A stretch of 64,000 nucleotides of DNA from Shewanella sp. OPT22 (GCF_004168585.1 NZ_PGVH01000043.1:237431-301430); one strand, 5' to 3'; positions 37,016-47,192 are shown, numbered from the stretch's first letter. Made by a program: numbers and translations. The notes: generated from the sequence alone by a model not told the origin.

Positions 37016-37468
37016 ATGAGTAGTTTTAAAGTTCCGGAAAGGCAACTAGAAGCACAAAATTCTCTTGTTCAACATTTAGCGGATGGTAAAAACTTATCAG
37101 ATGGCACAATAATATCATTTTGTGACAGAGAGTTTAAAGTTAGTCACACAGACGTTAAGGATACTAAAGATGGTGTTGCTGACTGGTCTGCGAACAAAAA
37201 GAATTATGGTCTTTTTGACCGTTTTAAAAGTTTTATGATGTCAGCATTCGGTTTTGATAGAAAAGAAGACTATGTAAATAATATGTTTGAGTGTGATGCT
37301 GTCAAGACTATCCTTCAAGAATATAAATTTCATCAAACAGATGGCAATCGCGAGGACGCAAAACTCTTAGCTAACAACTTAAAAGAGTTTTTTGAAACTT
37401 CTTACTGGGTAAAAATTGCAAACCGATCTGCAGAGAGGGATAGACGAATGATGGAGAATTTGTCGTAA
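37016..37468 (+). CDS. orphan 150-residue soluble protein
   Basis: I do not recognise this protein. It has no signal peptide or membrane helix and is charged. The N-terminal half is beta-like ('DGTIISFCDREFKVSHTDVK'). The C-terminal half is helical, starting with 'YGLFDRFKSFMMSAFGFDRK' and going on to 'EDAKLLANNLKEFFETSYW'. An AGGAGG lies eight bases before the ATG, an unusually strong ribosome-binding site for this window, so it is surely translated. It stands alone between rplY and a prolyl oligopeptidase, with hairpins at both flanks. Alternatives such as an effector or inhibitor cannot be judged. Confidence 0.65.
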   Translation: MSSFKVPERQLEAQNSLVQHLADGKNLSDGTIISFCDREFKVSHTDVKDTKDGVADWSANKKNYGLFDRFKSFMMSAFGFDRKEDYVNNMFECDAVKTILQEYKFHQTDGNREDAKLLANNLKEFFETSYWVKIANRSAERDRRMMENLS

Positions 37469-37498
37469 TAGAAGAAAAATAAATTCCTTCTATTACGA
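37463..37498. terminator. 12-bp hairpin between convergent genes
   Basis: TCGTAATAGAAG and CTTCTATTACGA pair perfectly around a 12-base A/T loop. The 5' arm includes the stop codon of the 150-residue orphan. There is no clear T tract, so termination is probable but not certain. Confidence 0.5.
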
Positions 37499-37510
37499 TA
37501 TACAATATGC

Positions 37511-39601
37511 TTATTTCAATTGCTGCATCAAATATGCATAAGTCAAAGCACGCAACTTAGCTGCTTGAGTATTATCGGCAGCCCCAGCATGACCACCCTC
37601 GATATTCTCATAATACAGAACATCAATACCCATACCTTCCATCTTAGCTACCATTTTACGTGCATGACCTGGGTGAACTCGGTCATCTCTGGTAGAAGTA
37701 GTAAAGAAGACTTTAGGGTAATGAGCGCCCTTCTTCAGGTTATGATAAGGAGAATAAGTCTTGATATAATCCCACTCATCAGCGTTGTCTGGATTTCCAT
37801 ACTCTCCCATCCAACTAGCTCCTGCTAAAAGCTTATTAAAGCGTTTCATATCTAATAGCGGAACTTGGCACACAACAGCATTATAAAGATCTGGACGACG
37901 TGTAAATGCAGCTCCCATTAGTAAGCCACCATTACTGCCACCTTGAATACCAAGATGCTTGCTCGAGGTAATTTTACGAGTAATCAAATCTTCAGCAATG
38001 GCTTCAAAGTCTTCGTATGCTTTATGGCGGTTTTTCTTTAGTGCTGCTTGATGCCACGCAGGGCCATACTCACCACCACCACGAATGTTAGAAAGTACAT
38101 AGACACCGCCCTGCTCTAACCAGTTTTTACCAATCATTGCAGAGTAAGATGGACGTAATGAGACTTCAAAACCGCCATACCCATAAAGTAACGTTGGGTT
38201 TTTACTGTTTAATGTAGTGTCTTTTGCCATAACAACAAAATACGGGACTTTAGTGCCATCTTTTGACGTCGCAAAATACTGCTTAGTGGTAAATTTATCA
38301 GCTGCAAATTGCTGAGGCATCGCTTTTACTTTCTTAATTGAAAGTGTTTTGCCATTTACTCGATACAGTGACGACGGTTCAAGGAAGCTCGTATAAGTTA
38401 CGAAGAAATCATTCTCGTCTTGTTTAACATCAAATATGCTTATTGCACCATTTTCTTTAAATGGAACAGTATCTTGGATCCATTTTCCAGATTTTTGTGT
38501 ATAGCGAACCAGTTTACTTTTAACGTTATCTAACCAATTAACGAAAATTGCGCTTTTTGTAAAACTTACTGAAGAGATCGAGGCTATTTTAGTCGGTGCG
38601 ACAAACAGTTCATATTTTGGTTTTTTAGAAACTAAAGCACTAACCGGTGTAGATACGACAGAACCTTGAGTAAATGATTTTCCATTTGCGGTTAAATCAC
38701 TTTTTAATTCAATGAATACCTTACCGTTAAAATATCCCTTAATTTCTGCGTCTTCAGGTAACGGTATACTGGACAATTCACCATTTTGGTAAACTTGGTA
38801 TTGAGATGTGTAAAAAGTCTTAAATTCACCAACTAATCTTAAAGGTGTTTTATCGTCATACATTGAGTATGCGGCAACAGCTACAGACTTTTTATCACCG
38901 GCAAAGATTTCTTTAGCCGCTGATAACGGTTCGCCACGTTTCCAAACTTTTACAACACGTGGATAACCTGAATCTGTCATACTTTTTCCGTCACCAAAAT
39001 CAGTACCGACAAATACCGTGTCTTTGTCTATCCAGCTTAGATCAGACTTAGCTTCAGGGAGAAAGAAAGGTTTTTCAGATTTAGGTACGAAGTCTTTCGT
39101 TGATAAATCAAACTCACGAACTTCAACGGCATCTGCACCACCGCGAGATAAAGACACAAAACAGCGAACATTTTCTGGGTACTGACAATTCATGCCCTTA
39201 TAAACCCACTTAACGTCCTCTTTTTTGCCTAATGCATCAATATCTAAAACAGTTTCCCATTTTGGATTAGCTTTTAAATACTCTTCCATGGTAGTACGTC
39301 GATAAATACCACGAACATGATTCTCATCTTTCCAAAAATTATAGAGGTAATCGCCCCTTCTGCTTGCGTATGGAATTCGTTCTTTTGAGTTATAAACGTC
39401 TAATCCGTTTTCAACTAATTTATCGAATTTCGGATACGCTTCAATTTCCTTTAAAGACGCTTTATTGTGCTCTTTAACCCATTTCATGGCCTTAACGCCT
39501 TCAACATTCTCAAGCCACATGTACTTATCGTGGTCTGGATGTGCAAATGCAGAAGTTGCTAATACTGATAGCGCCATAAATGGAAAAACCTTTTTATTCA
39601 T
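37511..39601 (-). CDS. secreted prolyl oligopeptidase (S9 family)
   Basis: The 696-residue product has a signal peptide ('MNKKVFPFMALSVLATSAFA'). An N-terminal seven-bladed propeller ('HDKYMWLENVEGVKAMKWVK' onward) precedes the alpha/beta hydrolase domain. The nucleophile Ser is in 'GIQGGSNGGLLMGAAF', the Asp in 'TSTRDDRVHPGHA', and the His in 'NIEGGHAGAAD'. It should cut proline-containing peptides in the periplasm or outside. Peptide feeding is common in marine gammaproteobacteria, and a DUF885 lipoprotein, also a probable peptidase, lies next to it in the same direction. Length is typical for S9A. Confidence 0.9.
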   Translation of the reverse strand: MNKKVFPFMALSVLATSAFAHPDHDKYMWLENVEGVKAMKWVKEHNKASLKEIEAYPKFDKLVENGLDVYNSKERIPYASRRGDYLYNFWKDENHVRGIYRRTTMEEYLKANPKWETVLDIDALGKKEDVKWVYKGMNCQYPENVRCFVSLSRGGADAVEVREFDLSTKDFVPKSEKPFFLPEAKSDLSWIDKDTVFVGTDFGDGKSMTDSGYPRVVKVWKRGEPLSAAKEIFAGDKKSVAVAAYSMYDDKTPLRLVGEFKTFYTSQYQVYQNGELSSIPLPEDAEIKGYFNGKVFIELKSDLTANGKSFTQGSVVSTPVSALVSKKPKYELFVAPTKIASISSVSFTKSAIFVNWLDNVKSKLVRYTQKSGKWIQDTVPFKENGAISIFDVKQDENDFFVTYTSFLEPSSLYRVNGKTLSIKKVKAMPQQFAADKFTTKQYFATSKDGTKVPYFVVMAKDTTLNSKNPTLLYGYGGFEVSLRPSYSAMIGKNWLEQGGVYVLSNIRGGGEYGPAWHQAALKKNRHKAYEDFEAIAEDLITRKITSSKHLGIQGGSNGGLLMGAAFTRRPDLYNAVVCQVPLLDMKRFNKLLAGASWMGEYGNPDNADEWDYIKTYSPYHNLKKGAHYPKVFFTTSTRDDRVHPGHARKMVAKMEGMGIDVLYYENIEGGHAGAADNTQAAKLRALTYAYLMQQLK

Positions 39602-39700
39602 TATGATTTCCCTTTTCTAATTATCTTTCACATTGTAACGAATGAAAAAACATTGAGAAATAAATCAATTAACAAAATTGACTTCTAAATGTAACAAAAT

Positions 39701-39722
39701 AAAAAGCGCCAAGTGGCGCCAT
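39701..39722 (-). terminator. terminator after the DUF885 gene
   Basis: On the minus strand GGCGCC, ACTT, GGCGCT precede TTTTATTTT, 16 bases after the stop codon. The stem is short but GC-rich. Confidence 0.7.
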
Positions 39723-39737
39723 TATTATATTTACCGA

Positions 39738-41525
39738 TTATTTCTTCAGATCATTCAACATCAATTGACGAATGTATTTAACGGGAGCACTACCATAGCT
39801 TAAGAACTTTTCATGGAATGCTTTTAAGTCGAAATCTTTACCTAACAGTTTCTTGTATTCTTCTCTGAAATCGTAAATCTCACGATAACCAGAATAATAA
39901 CTCGTCAACTGTACCTGACTTAACGTCGCACGACGCCATTTACCTTCAGCTTCAGTTTTTTGTTGGAATGCTTCATTCATCATAAGATCAAGCGCTTGCG
40001 CTTTAGTCATGCCATTAACTTGAATGCTGTAATCAAGGATTGTGTTACAAATTACACGTAAGTTCCATTTGTAGTACATCAACCACATTTCAGGTTCAAA
40101 GTCAGCATAGCCCTCTTCTAACATCATGCGCTCAGTATAAACAGCCCAGCCTTCAACCATTGCTCCATTACCAAATAAACTCTTAACTAAGCTTGGTGAT
40201 TCATTTGAATAAACCAATTGAGTGTAATGACCTGGAATCGCTTCATGAATATTTAAAATTTGAAGGATCCAGTGGTTATATTCACGAAGATAACTTTCAG
40301 CTTGAGCATCGGTCATTCCATCTAATGGCGTTACATTGTAATAAGTATTGCCTTGTTTATCGTAAGGACCAGGTGCGCTTATTGACGCACCAGCAAAACC
40401 ACGCATATAGGCTGGGGTTTCACGAACAACTAACGGTTTGCTTGGATCAAGGGTAACTAGGTTTTTATCATCAACGAACTTCACAAGCTCAGGAATTTGC
40501 GCTTTAACTTCTTCAACAAAATTTTCTCGCTTTACGTGCTTCGACGAAAGTTTGTCAATTAATTGTTTGATTGCTACTTTTTCATTGGTTGGTTTAGCTG
40601 TTTTGAAATATTTTGGCCAAAGTTTATCCGTAATTTTGGACATTTCCGCTTGAATGCGATCTTTGTCTGCAACGGCTTTTTGATACAACTGCTTTGCAGT
40701 CATTCCTGACTGTATATCTAGAGCGAACTTCTCTTCATATAACTTTTCACCAATACGAAAACTCTTAGCACCGTTCTTTTTAAGCTTAACTTCCAATTTT
40801 TCAAGCCAAGAAATATAGCTATTGATGGCCTGCTTAGAAGCATCGAAGCGTTCAATAAATAATGCTTTTTCATCAGTCGACAAACCAGAGTCTTCGGCTT
40901 TAGCCAATAAATCATCAGAAAATACTGAGAATGCACCTTTACTTTGTTGAATCGCAAGTTGCGTATGCTCAAGCGTTGGGTTTGTAATATTTGCTTTTGC
41001 AGCTTTATAAAAGTCAGGAACATTTGTCATACGACCTAACACTGATTTTAATCGTTCATCAAGTGGCGCAAAGTTTTCATTCGTTAATTGCGCAAAACCA
41101 CCTGCAACATTGTATTGAGACGGATTCCACTGCCATGATTTACCACGGTTAATATCCCACTCAATACTGTTTAATAAATTCTCAATTAGGCGATAGTCAA
41201 TTAATTGATTAGCTTGTAAAGTCTCTGTATTGAATGATTTAAGTTTTAGACGCTGAGCTTTTACAAAGGCCAAACTTTTAACTCGTGAAGCAGCATCAGG
41301 AACAGTGAGCTCTGAATCATATTTATGAAAACCACTGTAAAGGGCCCATGTTGGATACTGCTTCCAAAGGCTGTTAATAAACTCATTCGAAAAATCAGAA
41401 AACTTATGCATTGATGCTTGGTTAACGACATTGACAGGTTGTGAAGTATTCGAAGGACTACTACATGCAGATAAGCCACTTATTGCGACAACAATAAGCG
41501 TAGATAAAATGGTCTTTTTCATCAT
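39738..41525 (-). CDS. DUF885-family lipoprotein, probable metallopeptidase
   Basis: From the ATG at 41523-41525 the product has 595 residues, starting MMKKTILSTLIVVAISGLSA and then CSS, a clear lipobox. The frame is open to 41633, but that extension encodes no signal peptide. The DUF885 core contains 'LNIHEAIPGHYTQLVYS', an H-E-x4-H zinc motif, with a downstream 'GNGAMVEGWAVYTERMMLEE' Glu ligand region. It ends 'SYGSAPVKYIRQLMLNDLKK'. Members are thought to be dipeptidases or carboxypeptidases of the cell envelope. It is monocistronic with its own terminator. Confidence 0.88.
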   Translation of the reverse strand: MMKKTILSTLIVVAISGLSACSSPSNTSQPVNVVNQASMHKFSDFSNEFINSLWKQYPTWALYSGFHKYDSELTVPDAASRVKSLAFVKAQRLKLKSFNTETLQANQLIDYRLIENLLNSIEWDINRGKSWQWNPSQYNVAGGFAQLTNENFAPLDERLKSVLGRMTNVPDFYKAAKANITNPTLEHTQLAIQQSKGAFSVFSDDLLAKAEDSGLSTDEKALFIERFDASKQAINSYISWLEKLEVKLKKNGAKSFRIGEKLYEEKFALDIQSGMTAKQLYQKAVADKDRIQAEMSKITDKLWPKYFKTAKPTNEKVAIKQLIDKLSSKHVKRENFVEEVKAQIPELVKFVDDKNLVTLDPSKPLVVRETPAYMRGFAGASISAPGPYDKQGNTYYNVTPLDGMTDAQAESYLREYNHWILQILNIHEAIPGHYTQLVYSNESPSLVKSLFGNGAMVEGWAVYTERMMLEEGYADFEPEMWLMYYKWNLRVICNTILDYSIQVNGMTKAQALDLMMNEAFQQKTEAEGKWRRATLSQVQLTSYYSGYREIYDFREEYKKLLGKDFDLKAFHEKFLSYGSAPVKYIRQLMLNDLKK

Positions 41526-41672
41526 TATTCCCAATTTATAATTATTTATTTGTTTTGCACAATCATACTTCAGATAGACCGCATTAAGTAAGTAGAGTTG
41601 ATACAAAATATTTCTTTGTTCTTTAATAAACATTAGGCATAGTGTCCTTTACATAGAGCATGGCTACAAAAT

Positions 41673-42008
41673 ATGACATCAAATGAAAAAATACTTTTTG
41701 TGGTAAATTTGATCCCAGAAGGAAATGTATTTACTTATGGGAAGGTTGCCGACTTAGCAGGGTTACCTGGTCGTTCAAGAATGGTTTCAAAAGCACTAAA
41801 ACAAGCTCCAAGGTCTATGCTTATTCCATGGCACAGAGTGATCAATAGCCAAGGTAAAATTTCTATCCCAAAAGACACCAAAGGTTACCGAGAACAAATT
41901 GAACTATTAAGGATAGAAGGTATCGAAATCAATAACGGTAGAATTAAGCTAGCGGACTACGAATGGCGGCCAGATTTAGCCACATTAGTCATGGATATAC
42001 CATTTTAA
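41673..42008 (+). CDS. alkyltransferase-like protein (Atl)
   Basis: The 111-residue product has the C-terminal DNA-binding domain of O6-alkylguanine-DNA alkyltransferases: 'IPEGNVFTYGKVADLAGLPG', 'RSRMVSKALKQAP' (arginine finger), and 'IPWHRVINSQGKIS'. The catalytic PCHR is PWHR, so it cannot accept the alkyl group itself. It belongs to the Atl group, which flips O6-alkylated guanine and hands it to nucleotide excision repair. It is followed 16 bases later by the DUF3108 gene, probably by chance or as a loose operon. Confidence 0.9.
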   Translation: MTSNEKILFVVNLIPEGNVFTYGKVADLAGLPGRSRMVSKALKQAPRSMLIPWHRVINSQGKISIPKDTKGYREQIELLRIEGIEINNGRIKLADYEWRPDLATLVMDIPF

Positions 42009-42023
42009 AGGACTGATATCAAA

Positions 42024-42767
42024 ATGATAAAACAAACATTAAAAACGATACTTATCACGTCTTTTTTTACATTTCCGTTATTTATTCATGCTGAAACATT
42101 TTCTCCACTTACGCCTCAGCGGGCCGAATATAAGGTTTATTACGGTGATATTGAATTAGGAAAAGCACGCTACAACCTTGAGCCAACAGGAAAAAATGAA
42201 TACCGATATACATTTGAAAGTGCATTAGCACTGCTCGTCTTATCTGACAACAGAGAAGTATCGAGTGAATTCTCTGTTGAGAATAATACGATTAAGCCAC
42301 TTCGTTATTTTCATGATAGGAAAGGCACTGGAAGTGACTATCAAGAACAGTTAGTTTTTCTCGATCAACAAAAGAAAATTTATAGCCGCTATAAAGGCGA
42401 TAAAAAAGAATTTGAGTATCACCCTGAACTGTATGACTCGTTATCTATCCAGCTTCAATTACGTTTAGATGTTGCTAATCATAAAAAATCTTATAAATAC
42501 GAGTTAATTAAAAGCAATAAAAAAGATGATTACACCTTTAAAATTGATGGAGAAGAGGTCATTGAAATTAATGGGATCAAATACGATACAGTCAAACTAG
42601 AGGTAGTAAGAAAAAAGAAAAAACGCCAAACATTTATTTGGATGGCGCCAAAACTTGCTTATCTTCCGGTTAAACTGTCACATTTGAAAAAAGGAAAGAA
42701 ACAACTAGAGATTTACATCAACAGCTACAGTTTCTCCGGTAGCGACAAGCTCCCCGAGCTTAAATAA
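42024..42767 (+). CDS. DUF3108 periplasmic protein
   Basis: The 247-residue product has a signal peptide ('TLKTILITSFFTFPLFIHAE') and the DUF3108 beta-rich domain. This starts 'PQRAEYKVYYGDIELGKARY' and includes 'YRYTFESALALLVLSDNREV' and 'KLEVVRKKKKRQTFIWMAPK'. The function of this family is unsettled; it is predicted to be periplasmic. Its 3' end overlaps the convergent glutamine amidotransferase gene by 63 bases, so the two mRNAs are antisense at their ends. Confidence 0.85.
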   Translation: MIKQTLKTILITSFFTFPLFIHAETFSPLTPQRAEYKVYYGDIELGKARYNLEPTGKNEYRYTFESALALLVLSDNREVSSEFSVENNTIKPLRYFHDRKGTGSDYQEQLVFLDQQKKIYSRYKGDKKEFEYHPELYDSLSIQLQLRLDVANHKKSYKYELIKSNKKDDYTFKIDGEEVIEINGIKYDTVKLEVVRKKKKRQTFIWMAPKLAYLPVKLSHLKKGKKQLEIYINSYSFSGSDKLPELK

Positions 42768-43511
42768 CTTCCAATCTCCGGGCTTTAAAATATGCCATTC
42801 TTCATTCGTCGTTAATGGACGAGTGGCTATAACCGTTACGATATCATTTGGAGTAGTTTCTTTTTGAAAGTCGATCGTTACATCAGTATCTTTTAGAGTC
42901 GCTTTTCCAAAAGGCGCTCTGCGAGTTATATAGCATAGGTTATTACCACAAAAAGACATCAAATGCAGTCCATCACTGATGATCATATTGAAGACTCCCA
43001 GCTTTCTTACTTCATCCGCTAATGTTGCTATATATCGATAGACAGCTAAATAATCATCTGGCTCAGTTTCACCAAATTTGTTGAGCACTTGTTCCAATAT
43101 CCAGCAAAAAGCTAACTCGCTGTCGGTTTCTCCAACCGGAAATATACGTTTTACACCAATGACTTCATCATAATCACTTAATTGGCCATTATGAGCATAA
43201 CACCAATTTCTTCCCCACAGCACTCGGTTAAATGGGTGTGTATTCTCTAAGGAATTTCCACCACGATTCGCTTGACGAATATGACTAATGACCGCTTCGC
43301 TTTTAATTGGGTAAGTTTTAATGACTTGAGCAATATGAGACGCACTGCTTGGGCTCACATCTTTAAATATTCGATTTCCTTTGCCCTCATAAAAGGCGAT
43401 CCCCCAACCATCAACGTGAGGACCAGTGTTGCCTCCTCGCTCGATGAGACCAGTAAAACTAAAAACAATATCTGTTGGTACATTGGCACTCATGGCCAAA
43501 AGTTCACACAT
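42705..43511 (-). CDS. class II glutamine amidotransferase (YafJ-like)
   Basis: The 268-residue product begins MCELLAMSANVPTDIVFSFT, placing the nucleophile Cys at position 2 as in Ntn-type amidotransferases. Further family motifs are 'HVDGWGIAFYEGKG', 'VISHIRQANRGGNSLENTHP', 'WCYAHNGQLSDYDEVI' and 'FPVGETDSELAFCWILE'. It should release ammonia from glutamine, but its acceptor is unknown. It carries no synthetase domain. The upstream divergent region contains a long dyad that more likely serves fadE. Confidence 0.9.
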   Translation of the reverse strand: MCELLAMSANVPTDIVFSFTGLIERGGNTGPHVDGWGIAFYEGKGNRIFKDVSPSSASHIAQVIKTYPIKSEAVISHIRQANRGGNSLENTHPFNRVLWGRNWCYAHNGQLSDYDEVIGVKRIFPVGETDSELAFCWILEQVLNKFGETEPDDYLAVYRYIATLADEVRKLGVFNMIISDGLHLMSFCGNNLCYITRRAPFGKATLKDTDVTIDFQKETTPNDIVTVIATRPLTTNEEWHILKPGDWKLFKLGELVATGETVAVDVNL

Positions 43512-43621
43512 TTACACAACTCAAATATTTAATAAGAAATTGAAGCAATTTTAGCTTTTGTTCAGTGCTTATTCTAGATTAACCGATTCATTAAACATTC
43601 TTTTTTGAACTAACGCTGAAA

Positions 43622-43652
43622 TTCAAACGTATTTTTAAAACATATGTTTGAA
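43622..43652. promoter_or_regulatory. imperfect dyad upstream of fadE
   Basis: TTCAAACGTA and TATGTTTGAA (9 of 10 pair) lie 11 bases apart, 137 bases before the fadE start. CAAAC..GTTTG half-sites resemble those reported for the fatty-acid regulator PsrA in gammaproteobacteria, but the spacing is wider than usual, so the regulator remains open. Confidence 0.4.
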
Positions 43653-43788
43653 ATAGCTTGTATTAATTTTAGGTTAAGTATAACGTTAAAATGAGACAGA
43701 GGTCAGACCACGAGCTATACTTTGATCCAAGTCGCAACCTTAATATTGCGATATGTGATCTAGCTTGTATCAAATAAGGAGAATTACG

Positions 43789-46236
43789 GTGACGACTCTA
43801 CTTTGGATATGTGCATTATTAGTAGTAATTGCTGCGGGTGCATATTTAAGATTTTCACTCTTAACAACGACCATAGCTGCTGCAGTGATTTGTGCTGCGG
43901 CATCATATTTTCATGTTGGAAGCCCATTGCCTTTCGCAATCTTCGTAATCTTCGCATTACCTTTCAACATAAAGTCATTCAGAAGACAGTTCATCTCAAA
44001 ACCATTTTTAAAGATCTACAAAAGTATCATGCCAGAGATGTCTTCAACTGAAAAAGAAGCAATTGAAGCAGGTACAACTTGGTGGGAAGCCGATTTATTT
44101 TCAGGCGCACCTTCATGGAAAAAACTGCACAATATTCCCGTTGCTCGACTTACAAATGAAGAGCAAGCATTCCTAGACGGTCCTGTTGAAGAAGTATGTG
44201 GGATGATCAATGAACACCAAGTCTCACATGAACTCGCCGACTTACCTCAAGAAGTTTGGCAATATTTGAAAGATAATGGCTTCTTTGCCATGATCATTAA
44301 GAAAAAATTCGGTGGCCTTGAGTATTCTGCTTATGCTCAATCAAGAGTGCTACAAAAACTAGCCGGTGTCAGCAGTGAACTTGCATCTACGGTTGGTGTT
44401 CCTAATTCATTAGGTCCTGGCGAACTTCTGCAACATTACGGTACTCCTGAACAACAAGATCATTACTTGCCACGTTTAGCAAAAGGTCTAGAAGTCCCAT
44501 GTTTTGCTCTAACAAGTCCTGAAGCAGGTAGTGATGCAGGTTCAATACCTGATTACGGTGTCGTCTGTAAAGGCCAATGGCAGGGTGAAGAAGTATTAGG
44601 TATGAAGTTAACGTGGAACAAGCGTTACATCACACTCGCACCCGTTGCCACCGTATTAGGTTTAGCATTTAAACTTAGAGATCCTGAACATTTATTAGGT
44701 GAACAAGAAGAACTAGGTATCACTTGTGCCCTAATTCCTACTGACGTTGAAGGTGTTATCACTGGTCGTCGTCATTTTCCACTTAACTGTATGTTCCAAA
44801 ATGGACCAACTCAAGGTGACGAAGTTTTTGTCCCAATTGACTTCATCATTGGTGGCAAAGAAATGGCAGGTCAAGGCTGGCGCATGCTTGTAGAGTGTCT
44901 TTCGGTCGGTCGTGGGATTACATTGCCTTCAAACGCTGCTGGCGGTATTAAAACAGCTGCTGTAGCAACCGGTGCTTATGCTCGAATTCGTCGTCAATTC
45001 AAATTACCAATTGGTAAACTTGAGGGTATCGAAGAGCCAATGGCACGAATTGGTGGTAATGCTTACTTGATGGATGGTGTTAATACCCTAACTACGACAG
45101 GTATTGACCTAGGTGAAAAGCCTTCAGTAATTTCTGCAATAGTTAAATATCACCTTACTGATCGTATGCAAAAATGCGTCATTGATGCAATGGACATACA
45201 TGGTGGTAAAGGCATTTGTTTAGGTCCAAATAACTATTTAGGTCGCGGATATCAAGCTGCACCAATTGCGATTACCGTTGAAGGTGCCAATATCTTAACC
45301 CGCTCCATGATCATTTATGGTCAAGGTGCAATTCGTTGCCATCCTTATGTACTACCAGAAATGGAAGCTGCATTTAACCCAAATCCAAAAGAGTCTCTGC
45401 GTAAGTTTGACAATGCTGTATTTGGCCATATTGGCTTTGCAATAAGTAACTTTGCTCGTAGTTTTTGGTTAGGTTTAACAGGTGCTCGTTTTTCTAATGC
45501 ACCGTACTCAGATAAAACCAAAAAGTACTATCAACAAATGAATCGTTTTAGTGCAAATTTAGCGCTACTTTCAGATTTAGCCATGGGTACATTAGGCGGT
45601 GAACTTAAAAGAAAAGAGCGAGTTTCTGCTCGATTAGGTGACCTATTAAGCCAAATGTATCTCGTGTCTGGTGTGTTAAAGCGTTATAACGATGAAGGAC
45701 GACTAACCGAAGATTTACCATTAGTCCAGTGGGCTTGTGAAGATGCACTTCATAAGTTGCAAACTTCACTTGATGAACTGCTTGATAACTTCCCTATGGG
45801 ATTAGGGCCAATTTTAAGGTTCATAATCTTCCCATTTGGTCGCCCTGTGACAAAACCTAGTGATGTGTTAGATCACAAAGTTGCAAAAATTATGCAAACA
45901 CCTTGTGCTTCAAGAGATCGCCTTGCAAAAGGCCAGTATTTAACACCAACTCAATACAATATTGCAGGTATACAAGAGCAAACATTTATTGACCTTATTG
46001 CTTGTGAGCCAATTCATAAACGTATTTGTGAAGTTGCAGGTGAGAGAATCCCTTTCATGTGGCTAGATAAAGTTGCAGAGAAAGGTATTGAACTTGACTG
46101 TATTAATACTGAAGAGGTTGAGCTGATGAAGCGTGCTGAGCTCGGGCGTTTGAAATCTATCAATGTAGATGATTTTGACCCTGAAGAGTTAACTGCAATG
46201 GTTAAATCTGCTAATCAAGCTAACTACGCAGCATAA
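43789..46236 (+). CDS. fadE: acyl-CoA dehydrogenase FadE
   Basis: The 815-residue product matches the length of E. coli FadE (814). Two N-terminal membrane helices ('[20 protein letters not shown]' and the next) precede the FAD-binding dehydrogenase core, which has '[18 protein letters not shown]', '[19 protein letters not shown]' and '[18 protein letters not shown]'. It carries out the first oxidation of fatty acid beta-oxidation. The start is GTG at 43789-43791, because AAGGAGA lies seven bases upstream; the open frame from TTG 43765 includes the ribosome-binding site. A dyad upstream may be its operator. Confidence 0.95.
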   Translation: MTTLLWICALLVVIAAGAYLRFSLLTTTIAAAVICAAASYFHVGSPLPFAIFVIFALPFNIKSFRRQFISKPFLKIYKSIMPEMSSTEKEAIEAGTTWWEADLFSGAPSWKKLHNIPVARLTNEEQAFLDGPVEEVCGMINEHQVSHELADLPQEVWQYLKDNGFFAMIIKKKFGGLEYSAYAQSRVLQKLAGVSSELASTVGVPNSLGPGELLQHYGTPEQQDHYLPRLAKGLEVPCFALTSPEAGSDAGSIPDYGVVCKGQWQGEEVLGMKLTWNKRYITLAPVATVLGLAFKLRDPEHLLGEQEELGITCALIPTDVEGVITGRRHFPLNCMFQNGPTQGDEVFVPIDFIIGGKEMAGQGWRMLVECLSVGRGITLPSNAAGGIKTAAVATGAYARIRRQFKLPIGKLEGIEEPMARIGGNAYLMDGVNTLTTTGIDLGEKPSVISAIVKYHLTDRMQKCVIDAMDIHGGKGICLGPNNYLGRGYQAAPIAITVEGANILTRSMIIYGQGAIRCHPYVLPEMEAAFNPNPKESLRKFDNAVFGHIGFAISNFARSFWLGLTGARFSNAPYSDKTKKYYQQMNRFSANLALLSDLAMGTLGGELKRKERVSARLGDLLSQMYLVSGVLKRYNDEGRLTEDLPLVQWACEDALHKLQTSLDELLDNFPMGLGPILRFIIFPFGRPVTKPSDVLDHKVAKIMQTPCASRDRLAKGQYLTPTQYNIAGIQEQTFIDLIACEPIHKRICEVAGERIPFMWLDKVAEKGIELDCINTEEVELMKRAELGRLKSINVDDFDPEELTAMVKSANQANYAA

Positions 46237-46298
46237 TTAAAGCATTATCTGGCCCTTATGCGATTGTAAGGGTTAGATAGTGTGAGTCTGTTGAAGAT

Positions 46299-46326
46299 AA
46301 AAAACCTCAATAAAGTGAGGTTTTTT
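46299..46326. terminator. terminator after fadE
   Basis: AAAAAACCTCA and TGAGGTTTTTT form an 11-bp stem with a six-base loop. It can serve fadE and the convergent 148-residue gene. Confidence 0.88.
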
Positions 46327-46339
46327 ATTGTGAAGTAAT

Positions 46340-46786
46340 CTACTTGATCAATTTATTGATAGTTTCTGTGTCAATGTATTTTTCAAGATTAGACATCCCT
46401 TCTGCTACTTGAGGGTGTGAAAACATTTCTTTCCCTGCAACTTGTCCTAAAGCATTAAAGCTTGCTTCTATCGTTGCATTACCTTCATATTTTAATGCTT
46501 CTTTTGTTTCCTTCAAACATGAGACAGTTAACAAACGAGTCATTAATTCACCCATTTTTTTATTTGAGTTCTCAAGAATCTCAGGTGTTACATTTACCAA
46601 ATCCTTAACGGCTGGGTGCTTAGCGGCAGCAGAAAACATCCATCGTACAAGATCGTTGCGATCGTCAACTGAAGTTGATGTAACAAGGCACCTTGATAAT
46701 TGTTCGGTAAATGGACCTGCGCTCACCCCTTTTGAAATTAAGAAAGTTGAAGAAATGAGTAATGGAATGATTATTAATTTTTTCAT
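46340..46786 (-). CDS. secreted helical protein of unknown function
   Basis: The 148-residue product has a signal peptide ('MKKLIIIPLLISSTFLISKG' then 'VSAGP'). The mature part is about 125 residues, all helical, with two cysteines ('SRCLVTSTSVDDRNDLVRWM', 'TVSCLKETKEALKYEGNAT') that could form a disulfide. I have seen similar periplasmic proteins called hypothetical in Alteromonadales, and no function can be given. It is monocistronic. Confidence 0.7.
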   Translation of the reverse strand: MKKLIIIPLLISSTFLISKGVSAGPFTEQLSRCLVTSTSVDDRNDLVRWMFSAAAKHPAVKDLVNVTPEILENSNKKMGELMTRLLTVSCLKETKEALKYEGNATIEASFNALGQVAGKEMFSHPQVAEGMSNLEKYIDTETINKLIK

Positions 46787-46832
46787 TTTTATTCCCTATA
46801 GTGAGATTCAATTAAATCCTTCGCAGTGCTAG

Positions 46833-47192
46833 TTAAACAAGCACTGAAATTAATGCGAGTACGGCTGGCAAACCTTGTACCAACAAAATTGATTTTTTAA
46901 CGGTAATACTTCCGTAAACTGCTGCAGTAATGACACAGCAGAGGAAAAAGATCTGCACTTGAAGGCCAATGTCTGGTTGAGGGTGCACAAGCCCCCACAA
47001 TAAACCTGCAGACAAGAATCCATTATATAGCCCCTGGTTAGCCGCCATGACTTTAGTCTTTTCGGCTTCTTCTTTTGTAATGCCAAATACTTTTAATGTT
47101 CTTTGTCTGGTCCAGAGAAACATCTCAAGTACTAAAATATACATATGCTCTATCGCAACAAGCAAAACTAAAACAAATGGTAAATATTGCAT
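46833..47192 (-). CDS. DUF1304-family membrane protein
   Basis: This 119-residue protein has four membrane helices. The motifs 'VAIEHMYILVLEMFLWTRQR', 'NQGLYNGFLSAGLLWG' and 'AAVYGSITVKKSILLVQGLP' are characteristic of DUF1304. The function of the family is unknown. It lies alone on the minus strand. Confidence 0.88.
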   Translation of the reverse strand: MQYLPFVLVLLVAIEHMYILVLEMFLWTRQRTLKVFGITKEEAEKTKVMAANQGLYNGFLSAGLLWGLVHPQPDIGLQVQIFFLCCVITAAVYGSITVKKSILLVQGLPAVLALISVLV

